Below the pieces are notes generated by a model, which was given only the letters and a program-made list of their open reading frames with translations, searched no databases and was not told the DNA's origin. This document shows, piece after piece, positions 34,787 to 47,119 of a DNA stretch of 64,000 bases. Origin of the DNA: Gaertneriomyces semiglobifer (Eukaryota; Chytridiomycota; Chytridiomycetes; Spizellomycetales; Spizellomycetaceae); NCBI GenBank assembly GCA_025558075.1, contig JAHLKF010000005.1:310001-374000 (forward strand), given 5' to 3'. The stretch's first letter is position 1. Each line of letters begins with the position of its first letter. The position numbers and the translations under genes were made by a program.

Positions 34787-37636
34787 TTAAAAGCCTTTCC
34801 GCCGGGCTTTCTTTTTCTTCCCACTCATCTGGGTACTAGTGCTAATGCCAGACATCTGACTGAATCCATTGATTGAGTTTTGGCTAAATCCAAACGCTGA
34901 ACTCTGACTTGGCTGATTGTATCCCCATCTTGATGCTCCTGGCGTGTCAGGCTGAGACAAAAACGTATCATCTTCCTCGGCAAATGATTGGTTACGTGAT
35001 AACCTCTGGCTCTGGTCAGCGCAAAAATCTATAGGACTACTGAAAGAAAGGCTGGTACTCGGAAGGTTAAAGCGTGAAAGTGTTCGCGAACTCGACAGTA
35101 CAGGGGGCACACGCGCACTCGAGACATCCGTTGGAGTGAAGGAGAAAGACAGTTGACCATCTGTTTGCGATTGAGGTCGCTCTCTGCGACGCTTGGCTGG
35201 AGGGATGGGTGTAGAAGATCGCGATAGCGAATCCATTTCAGTTGAGGCAGAACGATAGTGCTTCTCAGGCTCAAGAAACCGGTCCCGTAAAGCTGTCGCG
35301 GCCGGGGAAAGGGTAATTGGTTCTTTCAAGAACGGGGTGTGTAGTGTGCTGCTTTGTGTCGGGTGAGCCGACGGAAAATCACCCATAGCCTTTGATTCGT
35401 CCTTTACACTGGAGTTTTTTGTATCCAACAAGTCTACTTTGGTATCCTCATTCTGGCGATAGAATGCACGAGCCGGCTTAGCGCGACTATAACAACCCAA
35501 CAAACTGTCGTGTAGAATAAATTCATGCAGAGGTCTGCTAGTTGGGTCATCTCGTTGTGATGCCGTATGCATCCAGGACTTCAAAGCAAGCCAATCAATT
35601 TCCTCAACATCCTGACCGTACGCATCCAGTTCTTCCTGAATTTCCCGGGCAGAAGGCGGGAGCGGTCTTCGGTACATGCTGTAAACGTCCAATGGTCTTC
35701 CATCATCAGCAACGGGAGGACGTGACGTTGATAAAACAGCTTCCCAGAGTGTTGCGTTATCTTTGACCCCGTCTGCTTTCACAAGCCGCTCGACTGAATT
35801 CCCAGATTGTGCATGATGCGTCTGACTATGCACAGGCATGTTCGCAATGTCTGTTGCGACCCGATCCAGATAGCAAGCTATCGCTTGCCAGTCCGACACC
35901 TGGTGCGTTTTGATGAGCTGCCCGCCGCTGTTACCTGCATCCTGTGAGGCAGCGTTGTCTGTCCAGGCCAGCTGACCACCAAGTCGTTGTCCGGGTAACT
36001 CGAAGCTGTCAGACGAGAACACTTCCGCGGGCGGCCGGGCAGATGGCAGTTCATATAGGTGGGCGCAAACTGTTTTATCATTTGTCAGGCGGAATGTCAT
36101 TATACCCTGCCCATCAGCTCGGGCCACCGCAGTCATTCCACGTAAAGGGAGCTGGGTATCTAATGGTGGTGTGGAAGCGTTGTCGGAGAATTTGCATGGC
36201 CGTGCATAGAATGTCGGAGGCTTTGTAAACGATGGCGAGACGTCGCTAAACTGCTCAGAATTCGCCAGGGCCGAAGGTGTACCATGATTAGCAGTGAAGG
36301 CTAAAACTTCGCCCCTCTTGTGGGACCAGGTCAGATAGGCTGTAGAGCCGTTATCGGCGTATTCATGAACAATGCTACAACCGGCAGGTGAATCTTCCCA
36401 TATTTCAACGGGCCAAGCGTGCAAGGGCCAATCAGGATAGCGAATGTCCAACAGGATATGGCGGGTCGACGACGAAAGAAAGGAATGGAATGGGTTCAAG
36501 GGATCCGTGGAGAATGCGTGTAGCCTTTCCTTCCGGCGAGCAGTGAATAAAGTGGCTGGTGTCTGCGAGGATCGCAGATCAACTAGCTCCAAGTGCTGAG
36601 CGTGAGCCACCAACAGCGACCGAGGATGGGCAGCGTACCGGACAGATTTCCACTTGAGTCCATATGCGGATTCCTCGCTAACAGCAGGCCCCGAACGTTG
36701 AAGGCTCGCGGCTCCTGTTTCAGGATCCCACAAGTAAAGATTACCACCGTCCACAACCACGGCGGCTTCATTGACGTACGCTGGACTGAAAGCTACACCC
36801 ATCGGTCTCTGCGAAAACGCAAGATCGGCAATAGCGCAAGACTCTACCCTTAGGTCTTCATTCGTACGGACTAGGGTGCTCTTTCCGAAAGACACTGCAC
36901 CATGCGTGCGGGTAGCGCAAAGCATTGAAGATGACGGATGGATAGTTGGACATGATTCCAATTGTAGGATGGCATTCCGACAAGAAACGGCAGCGTTGTT
37001 CATATAGCGCATGCCGCTCAGGTCATTGGTTGGTGCTCGCGCAAAGTGAAGCTCGTCGAAGGTTGATCCGCCGGCAAACATGAGGTACTGATCCTTCGAT
37101 GCCGAGTCAAACGTGCATATTTGCAACATATTGCCAGCAAAGGGATCATACTCATCCAGTTCCTTTGATACTTCTAATCCTTCGCGTACGTGTTCGCGTA
37201 ACAATTCACGCGGAACGAAGGCGTCGAAGAACCGTGTCTCATGATACCGAACCATGCGTTCCACCGTTTTCGCCAACGACTGAGTCTCCGGCTGCACCGT
37301 AAGCCTGCCTGTCGGGTACCTGGCTTGATGTTCGGTTGGCTGCTCCCCGGTGACATCGCGCGTAGGCTTCCACCCGAGATCGGCACTGAAGTCTAATTCT
37401 AACCGCTCATCATGTTCATAAAAGTAGAAACCACCAATTTCATTTCGACGATCGCAATCCACGGCATAGAGAGTGTCTGATTCCTCATCTAACTTTTTCC
37501 TGTGGGCGAATGTGATGGTGGGAAATTCCGGAATGGCCTTGCCCTGCAAAATGCCGGGTCCATGGTGTTCTGGAACTTGGTCAAGATGAGCGGCTGCCGA
37601 GTCCACCGGATCAGGATCTGGACCACCATCATCCAT
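34787..37636 (-). CDS. Probable RNA polymerase I initiation factor, RRN6/TAF1C-like
   Basis: An intronless frame; the first in-frame ATG is at 37636 (a TTG lies two codons earlier), giving 949 residues. The middle (about 200-560) has repeated beta-strand patterns with GVAFSPAYVNEAAVV, LYLWDPETGA and ILLDIRYPDWPLHAWPVE, consistent with a WD-like propeller. A helical region follows (about 600-720), and the last 150 residues are Ser-rich and end in SGKKKKARRKGF. This matches the general plan of yeast Rrn6 and animal TAF1C: propeller, helices, then a low-complexity tail ending in a basic KKxRxGF. Those proteins are parts of the core factor/SL1 that recruits Pol I to rDNA promoters. The family is weakly conserved, so the call rests on architecture and the last residues; an unrelated WD protein is possible. 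Confidence 0.55.
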   Translation of the reverse strand: MDDGGPDPDPVDSAAAHLDQVPEHHGPGILQGKAIPEFPTITFAHRKKLDEESDTLYAVDCDRRNEIGGFYFYEHDERLELDFSADLGWKPTRDVTGEQPTEHQARYPTGRLTVQPETQSLAKTVERMVRYHETRFFDAFVPRELLREHVREGLEVSKELDEYDPFAGNMLQICTFDSASKDQYLMFAGGSTFDELHFARAPTNDLSGMRYMNNAAVSCRNAILQLESCPTIHPSSSMLCATRTHGAVSFGKSTLVRTNEDLRVESCAIADLAFSQRPMGVAFSPAYVNEAAVVVDGGNLYLWDPETGAASLQRSGPAVSEESAYGLKWKSVRYAAHPRSLLVAHAQHLELVDLRSSQTPATLFTARRKERLHAFSTDPLNPFHSFLSSSTRHILLDIRYPDWPLHAWPVEIWEDSPAGCSIVHEYADNGSTAYLTWSHKRGEVLAFTANHGTPSALANSEQFSDVSPSFTKPPTFYARPCKFSDNASTPPLDTQLPLRGMTAVARADGQGIMTFRLTNDKTVCAHLYELPSARPPAEVFSSDSFELPGQRLGGQLAWTDNAASQDAGNSGGQLIKTHQVSDWQAIACYLDRVATDIANMPVHSQTHHAQSGNSVERLVKADGVKDNATLWEAVLSTSRPPVADDGRPLDVYSMYRRPLPPSAREIQEELDAYGQDVEEIDWLALKSWMHTASQRDDPTSRPLHEFILHDSLLGCYSRAKPARAFYRQNEDTKVDLLDTKNSSVKDESKAMGDFPSAHPTQSSTLHTPFLKEPITLSPAATALRDRFLEPEKHYRSASTEMDSLSRSSTPIPPAKRRRERPQSQTDGQLSFSFTPTDVSSARVPPVLSSSRTLSRFNLPSTSLSFSSPIDFCADQSQRLSRNQSFAEEDDTFLSQPDTPGASRWGYNQPSQSSAFGFSQNSINGFSQMSGISTSTQMSGKKKKARRKGF

Positions 37637-38759
37637 TACCAACCAGTCCCGTTAGGCGTTGTCCTCCTCGTCGCCCTCGTTCCGTTCACAGCGTACTTCA
37701 TTCCCCGTGCGCTTGGTCGCTCGCTTTAAAGACAAACTGTTCGCCTCGGTCGACGTTCGAGTGTTGAACGTGGCTCACGTGACTGGTAATTTAAGCTGTC
37801 AAATTACTTAAGCATATGACTGTGCCATTCACTGCCTCGCACAGTCATGCAAGGACATTCCTCGGCCTGCCATTAATTACCAGAGTTAAAATCCAAAAGG
37901 AACACTGATAAAATGATGGATCATGCCAGTATCTGCTGCAGTGCCTGCCGAAGAAGGACAAGGGGTTGCGATCGGGCTGGCAGGCTGTTGCGCAATCGTC
38001 GTGAAATGCATTGATTGAGGGTGTGCAGTCTCCTGTTGCTAACTGGCGGTCACCGTTAAGAGTGTTTAGGTCCATGATGGTGGTGCCTTTGCGATGATTT
38101 TAGACAGCGGACAAGTGCATTGGTTCTGCCTAAGGTTTGTTCCTCACGCTTTGCTATCAGTCAACGTCATACCCCAGCACATTGCATTGTGCTGCCGCCC
38201 GCATTCATCATTCATCATTCCATCCATCAAAGGTGGGTGATATAACCCGACGAGAGCGTCCTGAGAGTTCGCTACATGCGAGCTTTGGCTCGGCTGGTTG
38301 TACCATCGCATACCTCGGTACTATGAACTGCCTGTATAAGCGTTGTGGTGCACCCGGATAGGCTGCCTTGCTGTCCTCCCCGTCCACCTCAAAGAAGATC
38401 CACCTCAACGATCCATCCGTAGACGCTCGTCGCTACCACAAGCAGCCGCCTTGCATTCCAACTTCCAACTCCAGGCTCCAGCTGGCTTCCTCGCATTCAT
38501 CTTCATATCCATGTTCATATTCCTATTCAAATACAGATTCATCTTCATAATAGCGATTTGAACTTTGAATTTGGCCGCGAAGCGCGTGCGACGTTTCGTT
38601 TTTGTCGGCCGAAATTCACCCGACGACGACGAGTCATTTTTATAGTTGTTGCAGGACGGCCAGACGGGGAGTTAAAAAGCGCCAGCAGCAGTAGGGCAAC
38701 GCAGGTTTAGAGGCAGGTTACGTAGGGAGCTGGGTAATTAGATTAGGTTGGGGGTGGTT
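37637..38759. promoter_or_regulatory. Longest intergenic region: divergent promoters of the RRN6-like gene and VWA8
   Basis: 1.12 kb between back-to-back genes. It contains low-complexity C/T/A sequence with repeated ttcat units (about 38204-38225 and 38480-38560) and a GACGAC run near 38622-38630. Several frames of 60-75 codons on both strands show only low-complexity composition. No gene or RNA was recognised. Confidence 0.4.
38495..38549. repeat. Short degenerate direct repeat (attcatcttcata units)
   Basis: The 13-mer attcatcttcata occurs at 38495-38507 and again at 38537-38549, with partial ttcata/attca copies between. It looks like a decayed minisatellite in the VWA8 upstream region. 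Confidence 0.55.
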
Positions 38760-41700
38760 ATGCGTGTGTTGGGAACAGTGGTGTTCGCATCAACACGACG
38801 TCTACAGCCGCGATCATCGCTCTCACTAACCATCGGTTCAAACCGAGCTCTTTCTGGAGGATCCTGTACCGCTAACGTCTTTCGAGCCATCAAGATGGCC
38901 AGTAAGAATGAACGAAACACTGCCGCCGTTCGCAGATTGCAACAGTTGCAGGCATCCCTGTCCGGGCAACGTACCGTCTCAACATCTGTAAGCGACGCTT
39001 CCAACGATAGAGGTGACCGGGTTTGCATCGGAGACGTATGCATTTCTCTTCAAGACGCCAACACAGTGGAAAAGGTGCCTGTCGAGGGCATGTTGGATAT
39101 TTCTCGAATGGACGTCCTCGAGCATCTGCAGTGGATGATGCGCAAGGACCTATTGGGACAGGACATATTTCTGATTGGGTACACCTATTCTCACGATTCG
39201 GCGTGTCAGAACCCGTCCTGATTATTTCTTTGCTAGGCCTCCTGGTCCGTTAAAGCGTCATCTTGCATTGACGTATCTACATCTCACCAACAGGGAACAC
39301 GAGTACGTCGCTTTACATCGCGACATTTCAGCTGAATCGGACCTCAAACAGCGGCGAGAGATCGTGCGTGACGAGATGCTTGGCTCAGGGTTAACCGCGA
39401 AATGGGTGGATGGTGTAGCAGTGCGTGCCGCCATTGAGGGCCGGGTGTTGGTGATTGACGGGATTGAGAAGGCCGAACGGAATGTTTTACCCGTTCTAAA
39501 CAATTTACTTGAGAATCGAGAAATGAACCTAGAAGATGGACGGCATATTGTTCACCATGCTCGTTATGATGCATTGCTACAAAACCATACGCGAGAAGAA
39601 CTCGACTCTTGGCGCCTTGTTCGCGCCAGCGATCGGTTCAGGGTCATCGCGCTGGGTGTACCTGTCCCGCCTTATCCAGGCAATTCGTTGGACCCGCCTT
39701 TCCGGAGTCGTTTCCAGGTACGCTATGTGGAAAGTCCCTATGATGGTTCAGAAGGACGACACCTACGCAGCATCCCGATCGAATCAACCACTCATGCCAA
39801 TGCTGCGGAGCTTAACATTCTCCTCGCCAAGTTAAGAGATGTTGTTCAGGCGGTTCAATACGCTCATGAGATAAAGGACCAACTTTCTATATCATCATCC
39901 GAAGCTGCCACGTCCTCCCTGCTTCCTTCCTTCCCTCAAACGACAATAGGAGGCTTATCTGATCTGTTCACTCTTTTCCCCAAAGAATCCGAGCAGATCT
40001 TCATCGCCATGCAGCGGTATTGGCCGGGTACTTGGGTTGGTGCTAATTTGACGAGCGAGCAATGGGCGGCACTCGCGTCGCTTGCAACCAAACTGCAGCT
40101 GAACATTGGCGATCATTCTACCTCTCGTAAATCGGGAACTCCTTATGAACTAACGGCAGTGCGGGGTTCCACTGCTTTGTTTAACGACGGATCCACTACT
40201 GTGACTCTTCCCACACCAGTCGGCCCCAAGAAACTGATGCCAATAGAGTCAACCGATACTGGAGCTTCCGGTCACCGGTTTGTGAATACTCCCCGCTACC
40301 GTGACTTAGTCACACGCATCGCGCAAGCCCATGCAATGGGAGATGATATATGCTTAGTCGGCGGCAAGGGAACCGGCAAAACGTCTTCCATTATGCGCTT
40401 CGTCGGACTCTTTGGCTACAACGTTGAGACCGTCCACATGTATCGCGATATGACTGCGCGCGACCTTCTTCAAAGAAGAGGGACCCGCCAAGATGGAAGT
40501 ACCTTTTGGGAGGATTCAGGTCTTGTTAGAGCGGCACTGGAAGGCAAGCTTGCGGTATTGGATGGTCTGCACTGGGTCCGCGCTGGTACCATTGCCTCTC
40601 TGCAACGTCTCGTCCAAGACAGGGAAGCTGTCCTTCCTGACGGCTCGATTCTCTTAAACGCCGACAATTTCGATGCTCTTTTAAAGAGGTCGCGCATGTC
40701 TCCAGAGCAACTGCTCGAGCGTGGCGTAAGGCGCGTGCATCCATCCTTCCGCATCATAGCCACCGCCAGCATGCTTCCTCACCACAAAGCAAATAAGCAG
40801 GATCTGATGTGGCTGACCGAAGAAGTTGGCACGATGTTTCAGTTTATTGAAGTCAGCACAATGGACGTTACCGAGGAGGCCTCGCTGGTCCGCGCCCTCA
40901 CCGCGTGTCCAGAGGATAAGCTTGCTCATTTGTTAGCTTTTGCTCGACGATTTCGCAAACTGGCTGAAGGCGAGGGTTCTGGTCATGAAACCGTTCTGGC
41001 AAAATCAACGGCGCTTTCAACGAGACAAATTATTCGCATTTGCAAGCGTTTAGCCGCTTACCCTGACGAGGACCTATACAGCGCCATTCATAGGACTTGC
41101 TTGAGTCCATTTCTGCCGCAGTTGGCTCGGCAGGCATTGGCTGAAATTCTGGCTGATTCAAACATCCGCGCACGTCAACATCACCCAAAATACGACATTG
41201 AGATCTCTGATACGTCTCTCCGTATTGGAGATGTCACTCTCCCAAAATATGTTATCCGAGAGCTCGACGTGGAAGCCAAAGCATTGATACCTCACACTTC
41301 AGAAAATGGCCCCGGTTTCTTTGACAATGAGGTACATACTAGAGTCATGCGTGAGATTGCCGTTGATTATGGTCTCGGGGAACACTTGCTGCTCATCGGG
41401 AATCAAGGTATGCTTGTACTTTTTTGCTATGGAGAGGAGGTAGCGTTACTAATACCTTAATTTGGACAGGTGTTGGTAAAAACAAGCTGACCGATAGGTT
41501 TCTGGAGCTGATGGGTTTTCCTCGCGAATATGTGCAACTTCATCGTGACACTACCGTTCAGTCTCTCACCATCCAACCAACGGTTGAGAATGGCATCATT
41601 ATTTACAAGGACAGCCCGTTGGTTCGCGCAGTAAAGAACGGTCGCATTTTGGTGGTAGATGAAGCTGATAAGGCTCCGGTGCACATTACTAGCATCTTGA

Positions 41701-43603
41701 AAAGTTTGGCCGAGTCTGGAGAAATGGTGCTCGCTGATGGGCGGCGCATTCGCCCCCCACCGCACGCCGGTGAAACAATTGATCATAAGCGGGATGTTAT
41801 TACTCACCCTGACTTCCGGATGATTGTGCTCGCAAACCGTCCCGGATATCCTTTCTTAGGGAATGATTTCTTTGGTTCCATCGGCGAGGTGTTCAGTTGC
41901 CATGCTGTAGAGAATCCGGATACGGCTTCAGAGCTCTCTTTACTCAGGCAAGCGGCGCCTGCGGTGGATCCCATGACACTGGAAAAGCTCGTGCATGCTT
42001 TTGGAGATTTACGGCAAGCCTTTGACAATGGCCTTGTTTCATATCCATACTCGTTACGGGAACTCATGAATATCGTTAAGCATATGCAAGCGTACCCGGA
42101 CGATCCTCTGGATCAGATTTTGCGTAACGTCTTTGATTTTGATGTCCATCGAAAAGATTTCTTCGAGGTCCTTGTGAAGGCGTTGAGCAAGCATGGCTTA
42201 AATGTTGCAGCGGTGGGCTTCAATGCGGTAAAGCGAGGTAACACCGTGGATGGCGAAAAGCAGAAGCTAGAAGTGAAATGGGAGCAAGGAAAGAATCGCA
42301 TGCCACCGGAAGCATCTCAGCCCAAGCACGGCAAAGTTGACAATCAGCCTCACGTGGGCGGAAACCAGTGGGCTGGTGGCTCGGGTGGAAGTGATACAGC
42401 AGGTATTGGTGGTCGCGCAGGCCCCTACCGCCTCCACAAGAAAGGGAACCCGATCGTTCGATTGCCTGATCATATAAAGAATGACGTACCAGAGCATGTG
42501 AAGGAAGCGGCTAGACAGATGGGTAGAGAAGCTCTGAAGAAGCGCCTTGCAGAAATCAAGATGAGCGCATATGAAGCTTCGGTGTACAAGGACATATATG
42601 ACGCTGTTAGTCAAGAGATTCGGCAGCTAAAAGTGGTGCTTGAGGGTGTACAAGCAAAGGAGAAAGAGCGCACATGGTTGCAGAATCAGACCGACGGAGA
42701 CCTGGACGATGCCAAGATAATCGATGGTATGTGGACACTACTTTAATTGTCCTTGCGTTTGCGGTTACTTATGCTTCGTACAAGGTCTGACCGGTGAGAC
42801 ATCTATATACAAACGGCGCGGTGAAGAGACTCCCGAGCACGGCGCGGCTCAGAATAAACCAAAGAGACTCAAGTTCGTGTTCGATGTGAGTGCCAGTATG
42901 TACAGCTACAACGAACACGATGGGAGACTCAATCGCAGCTTGGAAACCGCATTGATGGTGAGTGACCGAAAATCTGATGCATGCACGTACTTGGTTGCTG
43001 AGCCGGTGGTTACCAGATTATGGAGAGTTTGCAGTCATTGGGGGACAAATACGTGTACGATATCGTCGGCCATTCGGGCGATTCTGACTGCATAGAATTA
43101 GTAGCAGCCGGCAAGCCCCCTCAAAATGAGATGGAGCGCATGAAAGGTATCATGATCTGCTTTTTTTAAGTCATTGGGTGTTATCAACGCCTATTTTCCA
43201 GTGCTTCAAACTATGTCCGCACATTCTCAATACTGCTTTTCTGGCGACAAGACACTTGCAGCGACTGAGAAGGCTGTGAAAGATATTGTGAAAGACGATG
43301 CTGGTAAGCAGGCTGCTTGGTTGATTTGTAAGGGCTTCATGATCATTTGCTCAATGTTCATTAGATGACTACTTTGTACTTGTCTTATCGGATGCTAACC
43401 TGCGAAGGTACGGCATACGACCACCCGATCTCGGGAAGCGAATGGAAGCAGACGCGAAAGTGAATTGCGCGGTGCTATTTATTGGATCCATTGGGGAAGA
43501 AGCGAGAATGCTGACTCGGGAGTTGCCTGCTGGGAAGGCCTTTGTAGCGCTCGACACCAGCGATATTCCAAAGATTATGAAATCGTTGTTGATGGCGGTG
43601 TAG
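38760..43603 (+). CDS. VWA8: VWA8: mitochondrial triple-AAA ATPase with von Willebrand factor A domain, compact form
   Basis: Seven exons (38760-39178, 39237-41407, 41470-42726, 42785-42957, 43017-43146, 43202-43303, 43365-43603) give 1496 residues. The N-terminus (MRVLGTVVFASTRRLQPRSS) is Arg/Ser-rich without acids, like a mitochondrial presequence. Three AAA modules follow: GPPGPLKR with EKAERNVLPVLNNLLENREM; then GGKGTGKT with LAVLDGLHWVRAGT; then GNQGVGKNK with VVDEADKAP. The C-terminus has a VWA domain with an intact MIDAS DVSASMYSYNEHDGR. Similarity to animal VWA8 is strong throughout, but the long, less conserved middle section of the animal protein is absent: the third AAA module runs almost directly into the Gly-rich QPHVGGNQWAGGSGG segment. 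VWA8 is a mitochondrial matrix-side ATPase of poorly known role. It ends 62 bp from the convergent PTH gene. Confidence 0.93.
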
Positions 43604-43665
43604 AACTGGGGATAGGTCGGGACTTATCTGACTGTTACGGGACCACATATTATGTCATTTTATCC

Positions 43666-44454
43666 TCATGGTCCGATTTCAGTAATTAGAGTCGTTAGTG
43701 CTTTTGAGACGGATGGCCACGCATCGCTTTCTAGTTGGGCGAGCTCCTCTTGCGAAAACTTTTGCAGTACATACTTTGCAACGTCGGCGTGCATCTTTGA
43801 AGCAGGCCTGCCGATTCCAATGCGCAGCCGTCGGAAGTCGGAAGTCTTCAGCGATGCAATGATCGATTTGAGGCCGTTATGGCCGCTGATGCATTGCAGT
43901 GATTTCAGTACAAGGACGCAGGTTTCGGAACAAGTTGCAACAGACACACTGACTTTGCGCTCCCTCCAGCTTTCGTAGCCACATTGGCAAGCTTGCGCTG
44001 AAGATCATCATGTACAACAACCAAGCGAGATGAAGGCAGGCTGTAATACTTGACTAGACAACCATTCCACATCAGCATTTGCTCCCTTTGATCGCCATGA
44101 GCCCTATCATTGAGACATGTAACGACAACACTCACGAGCTTGTAATACAATCAATCCACTATGATTCATGAAGCCTTTCGGCTTGAGAAATATCACACGC
44201 TGGGTGGAGGACGCTGCTGCCAATGCACTCGAATTTGGGACAGTGCTTTGCGCCTGTGGAGGCGGGGCCACTTGCACCAAAGACTCTGTCACATAACCCC
44301 CAACCTTCGACTGCATTTCCCAACCCTTGGCCGTGCGCATTCCACGCACGACAGCATCCAAAGCCATCATGCCCACATTATGCCTTGTCGTTGACAATCC
44401 GTGATTGCCCAGACCCACCACGAGAATAGCGGCCTTTGCACCCACCGCTGCCAT
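43666..44454 (-). CDS. PTH1: Peptidyl-tRNA hydrolase, PTH1 type
   Basis: Three exons on the minus strand join from the ATG at 44454-44452 to the stop at 43666, about 220 residues. The key PTH residues are visible: Asn in VVGLGNHG, catalytic His in TTRHNVG, the [10 protein letters not shown] loop, the Asp pair in LVVVHDDL, and the spliced KAGGS...GHNGLKSI segment. These enzymes free tRNA from peptidyl-tRNA that has dropped off ribosomes; the fungal PTH1 type is often mitochondrial. There is a long insertion rich in Ala/Pro/Ser/Gln before the KP motif. I placed the first donor at an ATT/GTATTA junction, to give phase 0 with CAA ATG CTG; it is less certain than the second intron. The gene is convergent with VWA8 and divergent from CASC3. 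Confidence 0.85.
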
Positions 44455-44873
44455 GACCAGAACCAACCCACCCCTCGCTCGCTAAACGCTTTCCACCGCA
44501 CTTTTACTAATCCGCTTAACGCCCGTTTCCTGTTTTTGTTGAATAAACTTTTGAAGGACGCGTCTTTTGTAAAGTTTTGGCCCTGCAACGAACATTGACG
44601 AACAAAACAACATTCCCTTAGACGAGTGAACGGACGAACGGTAACAAGCGAACTACAGCCTATTTCTTGCTGGTAGAGTTGTGAGCTATTTGTGGGTTAG
44701 GAAAGTGGGTTGTTGACAAGGAGCTGTTGGCAGGTTGTCAGCGTTATTGAGGCGCAACTTGATCTTTGGAGACGCTGTGAAAAAAGCATTTGCTGTGCTC
44801 ACAAACGATTTGGATACCATTTTACAAAGTCTGAACTGCTTGAATAGAAATATCCATTGGTGGAAAAGGAATC
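44455..44873. promoter_or_regulatory. Divergent intergenic region between PTH1 and CASC3
   Basis: 419 bp with the two start codons facing away from each other. No specific element was recognised. Confidence 0.4.
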
Positions 44874-46728
44874 ATGAGCCGCCTTTTAGCACGTCGTCGT
44901 AATGCAAAGCCCCATCAGTCCGATGCGGACGACTCAGAGTCAGAGTCTGCGCTCTCTTACTCCTCTGGAGCAGAGTCTCAGGATGACCTTAGCGAAACGG
45001 AAAATGGGTCCGAAAGTGAAGAAGACGAGGAAGTTAGTGCGAAGGGCGCTGAGATGGCAGTTGAGACTGCTGTCAAGCCACGCAAAACGACGGGCGTAAA
45101 GAGCACAACCCAGTCACTGGAGAATGATGGCCCTGTCACGACAGAAGTTGAAGAGATAGAATACACTGCAGACGCTCAAGAGGAGAAGGGGAGTGCGTCC
45201 CGGCGAGGAAGCGGTTCTGCAAAGAAATTAAAGGAAATGGAAGACTATCGCCGCAAGCTCAAGGAAGATCCCTCGTTTACTCCAAGTGTTGGTCAGTTTT
45301 GGTTGCACGACGACCGCTTTGCGGGCAGGGGTCGTGGACGTGGCCGAGGAAATTTTAGGCAAGTACTTTTCTTTCGTCAATCTCAAGATTGCTAGGCGTA
45401 CGTACTCACTCTGTGCTGTCGCCTTCAGGGGTCGCGGTCGTGGAGCTTACGCAGGGGTACAGGATCGACAGGCCTTTAACCGGCTTTCCGGGACTCCAGC
45501 ACCTGCCGCTGGACCCACTAATGCAGCACCGGAAACTACACTGAGAGATGTTAGGCCCGTTGGCACAGTGTACAGTCCGGAAAACGACCCTGCAGATAGT
45601 AAATGGGTGCATGATAAATTTGAGGATGTGACCGATAATCGTCCCTCTCGCTTACGACACATGCGAAGTTGGGCACCAAAAGAGAACGAAGTTCTTCGCT
45701 CAACTTCTTTCCGAGTTGGTGAGCATGCGGTCACAATTACGAAGCGGACATCCACTCCAAATTTGAGACCGAGAGCTCCACTAGCAGCTAACGAGGACGG
45801 ATCGGTACAACCTGTCTCCCCATCTGATTTGAACACTACCTTGAAGTCGACAGAAGGAGTTGTGAAGGAATCAGAGCTGGACACATCCACGGTCGAGCAA
45901 GTCCCTCGTGCAAGCAAAAGATACCTTGGATCAACCCGAGGGCAAGGGCAGCATGCAATGGGAGTGCATACACCTGATGCACCCCAGATTACTACCACAC
46001 CACTCGATCGTCACGAAGTCAAGGAAAACGTACTGAAGAAGGCTGTCGATGCTCCCGAGTTTCAACCATCAAATCCTATCCGCATTTCTACCGAACCATT
46101 GGCTACCCAGCAAAATTTTATGGACAGGCCTCCCCGAGGATCGCATCCGTCTAGGGGAACGTTTAAAAAGCGGTACACAAAGCCGCAATTTGTTGTGCCT
46201 GATACGGACGAAAAGTATCACGACGCAGTTGATTCTGCTGTAGGTGGCCTTTCCGAAGATGCTCCGGATCCCTCTTCAATGGCAGGACCGACGATACTGA
46301 CTAACTCTGGACAAATGCTCTTCATGACGGAGGATGGTCTAATGATTCCTGCTGCGGATACTTATGGCGGGTCAGGCTACATGTTCGCTCCAGGATATCC
46401 GAATTTCACGTATGGACCAGTTTCACCGGCACCCGTCGATGGGTTTTCAGCGGCTCTCTCTGCTGGGGTGATTCCACCTACCTTTGGATACTACCCAACT
46501 GGCCCGCAATTATATTACCCGGCGGCGATGTACACTCCACCTGCCACAATTACTTCTGCGATGATGCCGCTGTACCCAAATGCAGCTTATGCCGTCTCAC
46601 ATGTGGGCGTGCCGCAGCTACCTATGACGATGGCGTCGGTTCCCCTTCCGTTAGAACCCAAGCCCAGCGTAACAGTCACTATACGAAAACCAGATGAGGC
46701 TCCTGTTGCGACCGCCACGGCTTCGTAA
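44874..46728 (+). CDS. CASC3: CASC3/Barentsz (MLN51)-type exon junction complex core protein
   Basis: Two exons (44874-45358 and 45429-46728) give 594 residues. The N-terminus is Ser/Glu-rich and acidic. The Btz (SELOR) module is recognisable in two parts: EDPSFTPSVGQFWLHDDRF next to an RGRGRGRG tract, and WVHDKFED about 70 residues later. In the exon junction complex this module wraps around eIF4A3 and contacts RNA; CASC3 acts in mRNA localisation and nonsense-mediated decay. The C-terminal 150 residues are rich in Pro, Tyr, Met and Ala, as in other long Btz proteins. The intron has a GC donor (AG/GCAAGT at 45359) and a normal acceptor, and it falls inside the Arg/Gly tract. Its presence fits a genome with many introns. 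Confidence 0.85.
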
Positions 46729-47119
46729 GGCAAGCGATGCCTGATATGACGTGATTATGTGTCTCTTGGGTCCTCTAGCTCTTGGGTGCCAGTGATCATA
46801 ACATCGCACCGTGTAGCTTGTACAATTGGCTGCCAGCGTAGCCGTGCAAGCCACAAGTGGCCAACTTGGTGAAGGCGCGGGCTTCCAAGATTGCTGACTG
46901 CAGATGACCATGACAACAGGGTTGGAGTGGAGAGGATTATTCTTCAGACCGCATCGAATGCGAACGGTTGTCGTATCATTTGGTATCGTGAGAACAAATA
47001 CACTTTCCTACTTCCCAACATTATGAATTACGTAATCAACTCCGCTACGCGGGTCAAGGAGGTTTTCCTTGAAGTGTCACATTTTGGGCTTTTGCATACC
47101 TTGAGGAACTGGGGGGATC
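46729..47119. other. Intergenic between CASC3 and the MFI-like gene
   Basis: 391 bp between same-strand genes. Short frames are present on both strands but none resembles a known family. It probably holds the CASC3 3'UTR and the promoter of the MFI-like gene. Confidence 0.4.

Noticed and set aside
38137..38550. Small overlapping frames in the VWA8 upstream region
   Set aside because: Composition follows the low-complexity ttcat repeats, with different frames equally open.
43604..43665. VWA8 and PTH1 as an overlapping or fused locus
   Set aside because: The two stop codons are 62 bp apart on opposite strands and each protein ends at its expected family C-terminus.
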